Source of the DNA: JBPESN01 sp051710625
GTDB lineage: Bacteria; Pseudomonadota; Gammaproteobacteria; Enterobacterales; Enterobacteriaceae
Length of the DNA: 34,949 bases
Direction: 5' to 3'
Assembly (NCBI RefSeq): GCF_051710625.1
Contig: NZ_JBPESN010000021.1
Coordinates: 1 to 34,949, forward strand
Of the stretch, positions 1 to 8,366 are shown one piece after another. The notes beneath the pieces were generated by a model, which did not search any database, was not told the origin of the DNA, and saw only the letters and a program-made list of their open reading frames with translations. How positions within the stretch are numbered: the stretch's first letter is position 1; each line of letters begins with the position of its first letter. Made by a program: the position numbers and the translations under genes.

Positions 1-169
1 CCGTTCGCCTGCCGTCTGGCCTGTCAGGACGACTTTTCCAGTATTTGTAACTGCTGCGATGAACCCTGAACACGTGGCAGAGTGTGGCCACAGGATAATG
101 CGCTCTGAGTTTCCCGATTAACGAGAATTGTTCAGGGAGTCTGACATCAAGAGCGCTGTAGCCTTTTTT
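1..169 (-). CDS. IS3-family transposase OrfB, N-terminal part only (copy 1)
   Basis: Reading in the -1 frame from the A6G slip site gives the start of OrfB: GYSALDVRLPEQFSLIGK, then a segment with FRVHRSSYKYW, typical of the HTH_21 region ahead of the integrase core. The frame is open to the window edge. The DDE catalytic core lies outside the window, so activity of this copy cannot be judged. Confidence 0.8.
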
Positions 170-420
170 AATATTTCGTTTTCCATTTCAATGCGTTGTA
201 CCTTCTTCTTGAGCTCACGTATTTCGATTTGTTCCGGGGTTATGGGAGAGGCTTTTGGCGTTTTCCCCTGTCGCTCATCACGCAGTTGTTTTACCCATTT
301 CGTCATCGTAGAAAAACCGACGTCCATGACTTTTGCTGCTTGCGCGGCGGTGTAATTTTGGTCGACAACCAGTTGAGCGGATTCGCGTTTGAATTCAGGA
401 CTAAAATTTCTTCTTTTCAT
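118..420 (-). CDS. IS3-family transposase OrfA (copy 1)
   Basis: OrfA is the DNA-binding half of an IS3-family transposase, about 100 residues from the Met of MKRRNFSPEFK. The N-terminal helix-turn-helix region contains SAQLVVDQNYTAAQAAKVMD, and a lysine/glutamate-rich leucine-zipper-like helix with ELKKKVQRIEMENEILKKA follows near the C-terminus. An in-frame upstream Met at 456 would add 12 residues, but homologues start at MKRR. An A6G slippery heptamer (complement 163-169) lies near the 3' end, where a -1 shift would give the OrfAB fusion. The frame is intact. It differs from copy 2 by a handful of substitutions. Confidence 0.92.
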   Translation of the reverse strand: MKRRNFSPEFKRESAQLVVDQNYTAAQAAKVMDVGFSTMTKWVKQLRDERQGKTPKASPITPEQIEIRELKKKVQRIEMENEILKKATALLMSDSLNNSR

Positions 421-492
421 TGGTGCACCCGTGTTGTTCTGAAGTGAGCATATCACCTCTGTTCAGGTGGCCAAATTCAGTGTGCCACTACA

Positions 493-531
493 AAGAAGCA
501 GCGACGCTATGGGCAACTTTTTCATCGCCAT
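493..531 (-). pseudogene. bamA: bamA 5' fragment, cut by IS after 13 codons
   Basis: Downstream of the rseP stop (spacing 34 bp) an ATG at 531 opens the reading frame MAMKKLPIASLLL. This matches the start of the BamA (YaeT) signal peptide in E. coli, MAMKKLLIASLL, and bamA directly follows rseP in Enterobacterales. After 13 codons the frame runs into the terminus of IS copy 1. BamA is the essential Omp85 protein that inserts beta-barrels into the outer membrane. Half a signal peptide cannot function, so this copy is dead unless the rest of the gene is repaired or duplicated elsewhere. The call rests on a short match but a strong context. Confidence 0.85.
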
Positions 532-565
532 CGCGGTTATGCGTTCTTCCTAACATAATTTCAGG

Positions 566-1767
566 CTACCATAGCCTGGAGAAATCATTGAAAAGGGCCA
601 GACCTATTAGCAGCACCGGCAAAATCAAGCTGATACGGTAACTAAAGTCCTGCACTCGCTCGGACACCGGCCCTCCTTTGAGCTTTTCTATCGCCAGGAA
701 AAGCAAATGGCCACCATCTAACACCGGTAACGGGAACAGATTGATAATCCCCAAATTGACGCTTATCAGCGTCAGAAACATCAGGTAGTAAATCAAACCC
801 TATTCCGCTGAGATCCCTGCGCCCTGGGCGATGGAAATCGGCCCGTTTAGATTGTTCAGCTTAACATCCCCGGTTACCAATTTACCTAACATACTGATTG
901 TAAGCCGCATCAGCTGCCAGGTTTTTTCGCCGGCCAGGGCCAGGGCTGGTAGCGGACCGTACTGCCGAACAGTTTTGTACTCCGCCGGCAGCGGGATAAT
1001 CTTCAGCACAACGCCCGCGAACCCCTCTACTTCCTCCTTGCCCACCCCGGGTTACTGTCGGGTTGCAGGGTGATATCCCTGGCCTCGCCGTGTCGATCAA
1101 TACCCGTACGCGGGTCACAAACAACTGCCATGCGGTGACCGGTTGACCATCGACTTTAACGATCCTGTCGCCGGCTTGCAAACCGGCTTTCATCGCCGCC
1201 GAGCTCGGCTGGACTTCGGCAAGCACCGGTTCGGTGCGCTGCCCCAGTGGAATAATACCCAGCGCCACGATCGCATCCTGTTTGTTCGGCTCAAACTGCC
1301 AGTCGCGCAAATCCAGCGTTTTCCGCTCAGCGCTTTGGGAGCCAAACAGGGCGACGCCGAGGGTGGTTTCACCGTCGCCAATCTTGTCGATGAGCTGCAG
1401 ACGAACCGAATCCCAATCAGGCGTTTCGGTACCGTCAACCGACTTAAGTTCCATGCCGGGAGAGATTTCGGCCTGAGCCGCGATAGAATGCGGGGCCACT
1501 TCGCCGATCACCGGCCGATAGCTCGGCACGCCGAATAAGAAACACCAGCCAGTAGGCAAAAATAGCGAAAAGGAAGTTAAATACCGGTCCGGCTGCGCTG
1601 ATCGCGGCACGTTGCCAGACGGTTTTGTGGTTGAACGCTTCATGACGACGTTCGGGCGCGACGGTGTCTACCCACTCATCCAGCATTTTAACATAGCCAC
1701 CCAGGGGAATAGCGGCGATAACATATTCCGTGCCGTGTTTATCGCGCCGACGCCACAGCACGCGCCC
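566..1767 (-). pseudogene. rseP: rseP, site-2 protease, 5' end deleted and frameshifted
   Basis: RseP is the inner-membrane zinc metalloprotease that cleaves RseA in the sigma-E cascade. Recognisable stretches are GTEYVIAAIPLGGYVKMLDE, the two PDZ domains (with AGLQAGDRIVKVDGQP), and the C-terminal NLFPLPVLDGGHLL, which supplies the third zinc ligand. The N-terminal membrane segment with the HEFGH catalytic motif is missing: the sequence is fused to cdsA at about 1762-1773. Further lesions are a frameshift after AIFAYWLVFLI, a frameshift and small loss after about 1100, and an in-frame TAG at 800-802 where homologues have Leu. The frame ends at 566. The gene cannot make an active protease. 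Confidence 0.93.
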
Positions 1768-2285
1768 GAACATGTAAGCGCCGGAATCCACGCCCCACAC
1801 CAGCACGATGACATACAATAGCCACCAGGCGCCGGTGAAGTGATTAATATCATAATAATGGTGCTGACGCAGCGCCAGCATGCCCCAGAAGAAGGGCAAA
1901 ATGGTCAGGATGCCGAACGCCAGCCGCAGCGGTCGGAATTCACGCCACAGAGTGGCGTGAGCGGGGGTAGCACAACACCAGCAGCAGCGCCACCAGCCAA
2001 CAGGCCAGGGCGGCCCACAGGGCATATTGCGCCTGCCAGACGGCCACAAACGGCCGGTAGGCCGGCACGGTGAGCATCATCAGCGCCAGCAGCAGGCTGC
2101 AGTGAATGGCCAGCCAGATGCGCTGGCTTGCGCGAGGCCAATCCCGCAAGCTGGTCCCATTCCCAGGCGCTGAGCATGCACACCCCGAGGGTGACCAGGG
2201 CAAAGCCGACCGGCGGCAACAAAAACAGTGCGGCGATAACGATGGGTATCAGGATCAAGGCAGTAATCAGGCGATACTTCAGCAA
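1762..2285 (-). pseudogene. cdsA: cdsA, phosphatidate cytidylyltransferase, C-terminal half deleted
   Basis: CdsA makes CDP-diacylglycerol, the precursor of all phospholipids, in the inner membrane. The start MLKYRLITALILIPIVIAAL matches the family N-terminus. The frame then shifts twice, after AWEWDQLAGLA and after LLVLCYPRSR, and resumes with GILTILPFFWGMLALR and VWGVDSGAYMFGR. At YMFGR the sequence passes directly into rseP, so the C-terminal catalytic half, including the CDP-alcohol signature region near the end, is deleted. CdsA is essential in E. coli; this copy cannot be functional. An ORF of 201 codons (1444-2049) spans the cdsA/rseP junction in frame. Confidence 0.93.
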
Positions 2286-2294
2286 AAATCTCCC

Positions 2295-3056
2295 CTAGGA
2301 TGCGTTGGCATCATTAGGTGTTGTTCTACCGAAGCGCCGCTCGCGTTGAGCAAAAGCATTCAGCGCACCTTTAAAAACAGCGTCGTCAAAATCCGGCCAT
2401 AACACGTCGGTAAAAAACAGCTCTGCATAGGCAATCTGCCACAGCAAAAAATTACTGATGCGATGTTCCCCTCCAGTGCGGATAACGAGATCCACCGGGG
2501 CCAGCTCGTTCATGCAGACTACCTGGCACAAGGCGTCCTCATCTATCTGGTCAGGTCGCAAAATACCCTCTTGCACCCGGGCGGCAAGTTGTCGTACTCC
2601 ATGAATGATATCCCAACGTCCACCATAATTCGCGGCAATATTCAGGGTCAACCCGTCATTATTGCAGGTCAGCGCCTCGGAGCGGCGGATCCGCTCCTGC
2701 AAACGCATGCCGAAGCGCGAGGTGTCGCCGATGATCCGCAGCCGGACGTTATGCTTGTGCAGGCTTTTCACTTCGCTATCCAGCGCCCGGACAAACAGCT
2801 CCATCAGCGCGGACACTTCCTGGCTGGGTCGGTTCCAGTTTTCGCTACTGAACGCATACAGCGTCAACGCGTCGAAATGGTGGCTGACGGCAAAGCTTAC
2901 CGCGCGGCGGACCGACTTGACGCCGGCCTGGTGACCGAAGATACGTAATTTCCCCCGGTTTTTAGCCCAGCGACCGTTGCCATCCATAATAATAGCCACA
3001 TGGCGTGGTGAGGAGGAAGGCAACGCTTTTGGCTCTTGCTGATTTTCGGACGACAT
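2295..3056 (-). CDS. uppS: Undecaprenyl diphosphate synthase
   Basis: UppS (IspU) is a cytosolic cis-prenyltransferase that extends farnesyl diphosphate with eight isopentenyl units to give the C55 lipid carrier for peptidoglycan and O-antigen. The 253-residue length equals the E. coli protein. The signature HVAIIMDGNGRWAKNRG carries the catalytic Asp at about residue 25, FSSENWNRP lies in the middle, and RTGGEHRISNFLLWQ near residue 200 binds diphosphate/Mg. I chose the Met before SSENQQ because the 40 codons upstream do not resemble the family. The stop is TAG. It is one of only two intact genes in this IS-bounded segment, between cdsA and dxr. Intactness may simply mean it has not yet been hit. 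Confidence 0.93.
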   Translation of the reverse strand: MSSENQQEPKALPSSSPRHVAIIMDGNGRWAKNRGKLRIFGHQAGVKSVRRAVSFAVSHHFDALTLYAFSSENWNRPSQEVSALMELFVRALDSEVKSLHKHNVRLRIIGDTSRFGMRLQERIRRSEALTCNNDGLTLNIAANYGGRWDIIHGVRQLAARVQEGILRPDQIDEDALCQVVCMNELAPVDLVIRTGGEHRISNFLLWQIAYAELFFTDVLWPDFDDAVFKGALNAFAQRERRFGRTTPNDANAS

Positions 3057-3251
3057 CACGCTTACGTATTTCCTCACTGAGAATACCACGGTCTTACCGG
3101 AAAAAAGGGCCCCGAACGCGCAAAAAAGCCGTGTGCATACACGGCCTGTAACTGGTTTTACCCGCCTGGCCTTCATCGACGGGATAAGTGGTGCAGACTA
3201 TATCATTTTGCCGGTCAACGAACAAATCAGCCATCGCGTCGCCCCGGCGCC

Positions 3252-4448
3252 TCACAGTCCAAAATGAATAACGCTCTGGCGGGCCTTTTCCCGCGCCTGG
3301 CTGTCGATGGCCAGCACCTCTTCCACGCTGTCCGGTTCAGGCAGATTGATCTGTTCCAGCACCCGCCGATTCACGGCGGCGATATCGGTAAAACGAATAT
3401 CGCCGTGCAGAAACGCCGCCACCGCGATTTCATTGGCGGCATTGAGCGTGGTCGTCGCCGCCTGCCCCTGCTGGCTGGCGGCGACAGCCAGTTGCAGGCA
3501 GGGATAACGTGCGGCGTCCGGCTGCGCAAAGCTCAGCGTGCCGAGGCGTAAAAAATCCAGCGGCGCGACGCCGGACGGCACCCGTTCGGGGTACGCCATC
3601 GAGTGAGCGATGGGCGTGCGCATATCGGGGGATCCCAATTGCGCCAGCACGCTGCCGTCGGTGTAGCGCACCATGGAGTGAATGATGGACTGGGGATGCA
3701 GCAGCACTTCCATCTGCTCTGCCGCGGCATTGAACAACCAGCGCGCTTCGATATATTCCAGACCTTTGTTCATCATGGTGGCGGAGTCCACCGAAATCTT
3801 GCGGCCCATCGACCAATTAGGATGCGCGCAGGCCTGCTTCGGCGTCATCGTGGCCAGCGCCGTCAGCGGCGTCTGGCGAAAGGGGCCGCCGGAGCCCGTC
3901 AACAGGATACGCGACACCCCATGTTCCGCCAGGGAAGCGTAACCCAACCCATGCTGAAGTGGTTCAGGTAAACTCTGAAAAATCGCGTTGTGTTCGCTGT
4001 CCACCGGCAGTAGCCGGGCATGATGGCGACGCGCTTCGTTCATGAACAGCCGGCCGCAGGTGACGAGCGACTCTTTATTGGCCAGTAAAACCCGCTTGCC
4101 GGCGCGCAGCGCCGCCAGCGTTGCGGCGAGCCCGGCGGCGCCAACAATCGCAGCCATCACCGTATCCACCTCATCCAGCGCGGCGAGCTCACAGGCCGCC
4201 TGCGCACCCGACAGTACGGCGGTGGCGACGCCCGCCGCGGCCAGATTAGCTTTGAGCGCCCGCGCCGCGGCGTCATCAGCCATACAAGCGTAGGCGGGAC
4301 GGAAAGCCAGGCACTGCTCGGTCATCAAGGCAACGTTATTGCCGGCCACCAGCGCGCGCACGGTGTATTGATCGGGATTGTGCTTTACCACCGCCAGCGT
4401 ACTGCTGCCAATGGAGCCGGTACTGCCCAGAATCGTCAAATGCCGCAT
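3252..4448 (-). CDS. dxr: 1-deoxy-D-xylulose 5-phosphate reductoisomerase
   Basis: Dxr converts DXP to 2-C-methyl-D-erythritol 4-phosphate with NADPH, the committed step of the MEP isoprenoid pathway. At 398 residues it matches the E. coli length. The N-terminal NADPH-binding loop is ILGSTGSIGSSTL, the metal ligands are in PVDSEHNAIFQ, and the flexible active-site loop region has SMGRKISVDSATMMNKGLE. No frameshift or stop is visible. It sits between frr and uppS in the usual order. Its substrate pathway supplies UppS next door. It is intact although its neighbours frr, pyrH, tsf, cdsA and rseP are broken. Confidence 0.95.
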   Translation of the reverse strand: MRHLTILGSTGSIGSSTLAVVKHNPDQYTVRALVAGNNVALMTEQCLAFRPAYACMADDAAARALKANLAAAGVATAVLSGAQAACELAALDEVDTVMAAIVGAAGLAATLAALRAGKRVLLANKESLVTCGRLFMNEARRHHARLLPVDSEHNAIFQSLPEPLQHGLGYASLAEHGVSRILLTGSGGPFRQTPLTALATMTPKQACAHPNWSMGRKISVDSATMMNKGLEYIEARWLFNAAAEQMEVLLHPQSIIHSMVRYTDGSVLAQLGSPDMRTPIAHSMAYPERVPSGVAPLDFLRLGTLSFAQPDAARYPCLQLAVAASQQGQAATTTLNAANEIAVAAFLHGDIRFTDIAAVNRRVLEQINLPEPDSVEEVLAIDSQAREKARQSVIHFGL

Positions 4449-4544
4449 GAAGTTACTTTTTATACCACGTCGGAATATGAAGGAAACGTTTAGTCTGAAA
4501 CGATGGCGCTGTTTTGTCTATGGCGTTTTCATTTCACCGGGGGA

Positions 4545-5102
4545 TTAAATTTCCATTAATTCCGCTTCTTTTTCCGCCAGGGCGCTATCAATCTTTTTGA
4601 TCTAGGCGTCGGTCAACTTCTGGATCTCGTCCTGGGAACGACGTTCTTCATCTTCACCGATGGTTTTGTCTTTCAACAGCGCCTTCACCTTGTCGTTGGC
4701 ATCGCGGCGGACATTGCGCACCGATACCCTGCCCTGTTCCGCCTCGGCGCGCACGACCTTTATCAGGTCACGGCGGCGCTCTTCGGTCAGCGGCGGCAGC
4801 GGTACGCGAATCACCGTGCCGGCGGAAGACGGATTGAGCCCCAGATCGGAAGCTATGATGGCCTTTTCCACCGCCGGTGCCAGCGTGCGGTCAAAGACGG
4901 TGATGGCCAAGGTACGGAAATCCTCGGCAATAATATTGGCCAGCTGGCGCAGCGGCGTCAGCGAGCCGTAATAGTCGATCTGAATACCGTCAAGCAGGCT
5001 CGGGGAAGCGCGGCCCGTACGGACTTTGCTGATGTGGCTTTTGAACGCGTCGACGCATTTTTCCATGCGAATCTCGGCATCTTTACGGATTTTATTAATC
5101 AC
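4545..5102 (-). pseudogene. frr: frr, ribosome recycling factor, amber codon at position 167
   Basis: RRF splits post-termination ribosomes together with EF-G and is essential in bacteria. From a GTG at 5102 (VINKIRKDAEIRMEKC) to the TAA at 4545-4547 there are 186 codons, matching the 185-residue E. coli protein. The only lesion is an in-frame TAG at 4602-4604 after QDEIQKLTDA. Beyond it the sequence IKKIDSALAEKEAELMEI continues in the same frame and matches the family C-terminus. A product ending at residue 166 would lack part of the three-helix bundle of domain I that carries the conserved ribosome contacts, so it is unlikely to work without suppression. Spacing to pyrH is 68 bp. Confidence 0.9.
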
Positions 5103-5170
5103 GTTGCGAACCCTTGAGACTTGGTTATCCGGGCGGACCGTGGCCGTTGGTTGCCAGGCCCCGTTATGCA

Positions 5171-5898
5171 TTACTTGGTAATCAAGGTGCCTTCTTTATC
5201 ACTCATGACCACCCGCCGTAGCGCGCCAGGCTTGTTCATATTAAACACGCGTATCGGCAGGTTGTGATCCCGCGCCAGAGTGAAGGCCGCCAGATCCATG
5301 ACTTTCAATTCTTTCTCCAGTACATCCCCTGATAGCGCAGCTGATCGTAAAATGTAGCATCCGGATGTTTTACCGGATCGGCGGAAAAGACGCCATCCAC
5401 TTTTGTCGCTTTCAGCACGGCTTCGGCTTTGATTTCAATGCCGGGCAGACAGGCAGCGGAATCGGTGGTGAAGAAGGGATTGCCGGTACCGGCGGCGAAA
5501 ATCACGACGCGGTTATTGTGCAACAGACTGATGGCTTCCGCCCAGCTGTAATTATCGCAGACGCCGTTCAGCGGAATCGCCGACATCAGGCAGGCGTTAA
5601 CATAGGCGCGCTGCAATGCGTCGCGCATCGCCAGACCGTTCATCACGGTCGCCAACATTCCCATATGATCGCCCACCACGCGGTTCATACCGGCCTTCGC
5701 CAGCCCCGCACCGCGGAACAAGTTGCCGCCGCCGATGACCACGCCCACCTGAATACCCAGCTCCACCAGTTCTTTCACTTCCTGGGCTATGCGGTCCAGC
5801 ACGCTGGCGTCGATACCGAAACCGTCGGCGCCCTGCAGGGCTTCACCGCTCAATTTAAGCAGGATACGCTGGTAAATGGGTTTTGCGTTGGTTGCCAT
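5171..5898 (-). pseudogene. pyrH: pyrH, UMP kinase, frameshifted in the C-terminal quarter
   Basis: UMP kinase phosphorylates UMP to UDP and is essential in E. coli. The first 190 residues match closely: ILLKLSGEALQG (phosphate-binding), GVVIGGGNLFRGAGLAKAG, and GTGNPFFTTDSAA. After FYDQLRYQ the frame shifts at a GGGG run (about 5326-5330), giving the false tail GMYWRKN and a stop at 5305. The original frame resumes as VLEKELKVMDLAAFTLA and runs to the TAA at 5171. The length of 728 bp is two more than the 726 expected for 241 codons plus stop, so a two-base insertion is the simplest explanation. The truncated product loses about 50 residues. Confidence 0.92.
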
Positions 5899-6040
5899 TT
5901 GATCTGTTCCTTGAGAGCGATTTGATGGAATAAAATTGACCTGGTGCCGCGCCCGGCTGATGAGTGCGGCACACGTCGTCTGACATTATTCCGGCTCATT
6001 AAAGCGGAACCGCCTCTGCTGGCAGTTCCGAACAACTTAA

Positions 6041-6897
6041 TTAAAACTGCTTACCCATCGCGGTCACTTCGGCGGCGAAATCGACTTCAGCTTTCTCAAT
6101 GCCTTTGCCCACTTCAAAACGGATGAAGTTGTTGATTTTGGCACCGTGTTCGCCCAGCAGCTGACCAATAGTCTTGCTCGAATCCATCACAACGTGCTGA
6201 GCGGTCAGAGAAATTTCGCCGGTGAACTTGCGCATACGGCCTTCCACCATCTTCTCAGCGATTTCACGCGGTTTGCCGGACTGCATAGCGATGTCGAGCT
6301 GGATTTGATGCTCTCGGGCAACTACGTCGGCCGGGACATCATCCGCATTGACGTATTCCGGTTTGCTGGCGGCAATGTGCATGGCGACGTGCTTTACCAG
6401 TTCCTCGTCGGCGCCGGCGGCGGAAACCATGACGCCAATGCGCGCGCCGTGCAGGTAAGAACCGAGCACGTCCTCTTCCAGAACGCCGAGGCGGCGGATA
6501 TTGATGTTTTCACCAATTTTGGCTACCAGCGCGGTGCGCTGTTCTTCAAATTTGGCCTTCAGCGCTTCGACGTCGGTGATGCGTTCGTTCAGCGCGGCGG
6601 TGATGACCTCGTCGCCAAAGGCTTTGAAGCCGCCGTCTTTGGCAACGAAATCGGTTTCACAGTTCGGCTCGATGATGACACCGTATTTGCCGTCTTGGGA
6701 GATTTTGGTCAGAATGACGTCTTCTGCCGCGACGCGGCCCGCTTTCTTGGCGGCTTGCCCTGGTCGGACTTACGCATATTGTCGATAGCCAGTTCGATAT
6801 CGCCCTGAGCTTCAACCAGCGCTTTTTTGCATTTTATCATGCCTGCGCCGGTACGTTCGCGCAGTTCTTTAACCAGGGCGGCGGTAATATCAGGCAT
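6041..6897 (-). pseudogene. tsf: tsf, elongation factor Ts, single frameshift
   Basis: EF-Ts is the nucleotide exchange factor for EF-Tu. From MPDITAALVKELRERTG at 6897 to the stop at 6041 there are 857 bp, one short of 286 codons. The N-terminal UBA-like domain is intact to NMRKSDQGK. One base is then missing in a G pair at about 6760, which gives a false tail ending at 6709. In the other frame the protein continues without interruption: AAKKAGRVAAEDVILTKIS, the TDFVAK core motif, and the C-terminal half ending FAAEVTAMGKQF. The RBS AAGGA just upstream of the ATG survives, but IS copy 2 lies 11 bp upstream, so rpsB and the usual promoter and leader are missing here. Confidence 0.93.
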
Positions 6898-6951
6898 TAT
6901 CTTTTCCTTGTAGTGGTCAACTAAAGCTGGCCACCGCGTTAGAGTTTTTCC

Positions 6952-7828
6952 AGTATCTATTTTCTGATTCGTTTGGTGGCAACCCACCGTTATATTTATG
7001 CGGCCTGAGTGCGCTGTAATATCTTACGATATAGTCGGTAATTTCATGAGCTGCTTCGCTGAAGCTTATGTAGCCCGTTACCGGTATCCACTCGTTTTCA
7101 GACTTCTGGAGAAGCGCTCCATCGGACTGTTATCCCAACAGTTACCCCGTCGACTCATGCTTTGTTTGATCCGGTAACGCCACAGCAACTGTCGGAACTG
7201 CCTGCTCGTATAGTGGCTACCCTGATCGCTGTGGAACATCACTTCGGCTGGTTTACCACGCGTTTCCCATGCCATTTCCAGTGCTTTGATGGTCAGTCTG
7301 CTGTCCGGGGAGAACGACATAGCCCAGCCCACCGCTTTCCTCGCGAACAGATGCAAGAACAACCGCAAGGTATCCCCAGCGTTTCCCGGTCCAGATATAC
7401 GCCACATCGCCGCACCATAGCTGGTTTGGCTCCGTTACAGTGAACTGGCGCTCAAGATAATTCGGTATTTCAACGTGTTCATTGCCGCCGCGTTTGTATT
7501 TGTGAGCCGGTAGCTGGCAGCTGGCGATACCCAGCTCTTTCATGAGCCTGCCTGCGAGCCAGCGTTCCATCCGGAAGCCTTTCTGGGTTGCCATGGTGGC
7601 GATACTTCTCGCGCCAGCTGCACCATGGCTGATACTGTGCAGTTCATGAACCTGACTGCGCAATACCTCTCGCCTACCGTCTGGCCTGTCAGGACGACTT
7701 TCCCAGTACTTGTAACTGCTGCGATGAACTCTGAACATGTGGCAGAGTGTGGCCACAGGATAATGCGCTCTGAGTTTCCCGATTAACGAGAACTGTTCAG
7801 GGAGTCTGACATCAAGAGCGCTGTAGCC
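6952..7828 (-). pseudogene. IS3-family transposase OrfB (copy 2), two single-base frameshifts
   Basis: OrfB carries the DDE integrase core. The first catalytic Asp is in WCGDVAYIWTG, the second in HSDQGSHYTSRQF, and the Glu in NSPMERF. The first lesion, at about 7350, is an extra C within the codons after GYLAVVL; the frame then resumes as LFARKAVGWAMSFSPDSR. The second, at about 7098, is a T lost from a T run: T5 in copy 3, T4 here. That replaces the C-terminus SLKNEWIPVTGY with a false tail. The usual TAG stop seen in copy 3 has also mutated to TGG. Confidence 0.9.
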
Positions 7829-8085
7829 TTTTTTAATATTTCGTTTTCCATTTCAATGCATTGTACCTTCTTCTTGAGCTTATGTATTTCGATTTGTTTC
7901 GGGGTTATGGGAGAGACTTTTGGCGTTTTCCCCTGTCGCTCATCACGCAGTTGTTTTACCCATTTCGTCATCGTAGAAAGGCCGACGTCCATGGCTTTTA
8001 CTGCTTGCGCGGCGGTGTAATTTTGGTCGACAACCAGTTGAGCGGATTCGCGTTTGAATTCAGGACTAAAATTTCTTCTTTTCAT
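7783..8085 (-). CDS. IS3-family transposase OrfA (copy 2)
   Basis: OrfA is about 100 residues, starting at MKRRNFSPEFK, with the same helix-turn-helix and basic coiled-coil layout as copy 1. It differs at a few positions (for example QAVKAMDVGL here against QAAKVMDVGF in copy 1). The frame is intact. An in-frame Met 12 codons upstream (8121) is possible but not supported by homologues. Since orfB of this copy is frameshifted, OrfA could at most act as a free DNA-binding protein; in IS3 elements free OrfA tends to inhibit transposition. Confidence 0.92.
   Translation of the reverse strand: MKRRNFSPEFKRESAQLVVDQNYTAAQAVKAMDVGLSTMTKWVKQLRDERQGKTPKVSPITPKQIEIHKLKKKVQCIEMENEILKKATALLMSDSLNSSR
7828..7834 (-). 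other. Programmed -1 frameshift site A6G in IS copy 2
   Basis: The minus strand reads TTA AAA AAG in the OrfA frame near its 3' end, an A AAA AAG slippery heptamer. Slipping back one base leads straight into the OrfB frame (GYSALDVRLPEQFS). IS3-family elements use this signal to make the OrfAB transposase. The same heptamer is at complement 163-169 in copy 1. Confidence 0.8.
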
Positions 8086-8157
8086 TGGTGCACCCGTATT
8101 GTTCTGAGGTGAGCATATCACCTCTATTCAGGTGGCCAAATTCATTGTGCCACTACA

Positions 8158-8345
8158 AATTCGGTCTCACGTCGTTGATTTATAACACCAATCTTAATAC
8201 CGCGATGACGGCCATTAAAAAGCTGAAGTTCGGCGAAACCTACATCAACAGAGAAAACTTTGAGGTGATGCAGGGTTTTCACGCCGGCTGGCGCAAATCA
8301 GGGATTGGCGGCGCTGACGGCCGCCATGGCCTGGAAGAGTATTTA
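8158..8345 (+). pseudogene. aldA: Aldehyde dehydrogenase (AldA-type) C-terminal remnant
   Basis: Immediately outside IS copy 2 a plus-strand frame reads FGLTSLIYNTNLNTAM, then LKFGETYINRENFE and QGFHAGWRKSGIGGADG, ending HGLEEY. This is the C-terminal region of lactaldehyde/glycolaldehyde dehydrogenase AldA. The active-site domain is absent, removed at the IS boundary. After EEY the match stops and the sequence becomes the antisense of the neighbouring MFS remnant, so the last few codons are also lost. No function is possible. AldA oxidises lactaldehyde from fucose or rhamnose breakdown, a function commonly lost in insect symbionts. Confidence 0.85.
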
Positions 8346-8366
8346 CCAACGTTCCACATCGTGGCG

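Larger units (their letters stand above)
1..492 (-). mobile_element. IS3-family insertion sequence, copy 1, partial (runs off the window start)
   Basis: This is the orfA-side end of an IS3-family element, nearly identical to the complete copy at 6909-8157. It ends at 492 in CCACTACA, the inverted-repeat terminus shared by the copies. It holds complete orfA and the first part of orfB; the rest lies beyond position 1. The element interrupts bamA after its 13th codon (flanking base 493). The first few window bases differ slightly from the matching stretch of copy 2. A target duplication cannot be judged because the other end is not visible. Confidence 0.93.
6909..8157 (-). mobile_element. IS3-family insertion sequence, copy 2, complete (1,249 bp)
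   Basis: The element is bounded by TGTAGTGG at 6909 and CCACTACA at 8157. The imperfect terminal inverted repeats also share GGCCACC about 20 bp inside each end. It contains orfA (8085 to 7783) and orfB overlapping in the -1 frame, the layout of the IS3 family (probably the IS3 subgroup). orfB carries two single-base lesions, so this copy cannot supply an intact OrfAB. The three bases outside the ends differ (CCT at 6906-6908, AAT at 8158-8160), so there is no target-site duplication. One flank is tsf and the other an aldA remnant. Both facts suggest the junction arose by recombination between IS copies. Confidence 0.95.

Noticed and set aside
4602..5171. A longer frr starting at an ATG at 5171
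   Set aside because: The extra N-terminal residues are antisense to nothing known and overlap the pyrH stop region; homologues begin at the VINKIRKDAE segment, so the GTG at 5102 is preferred.
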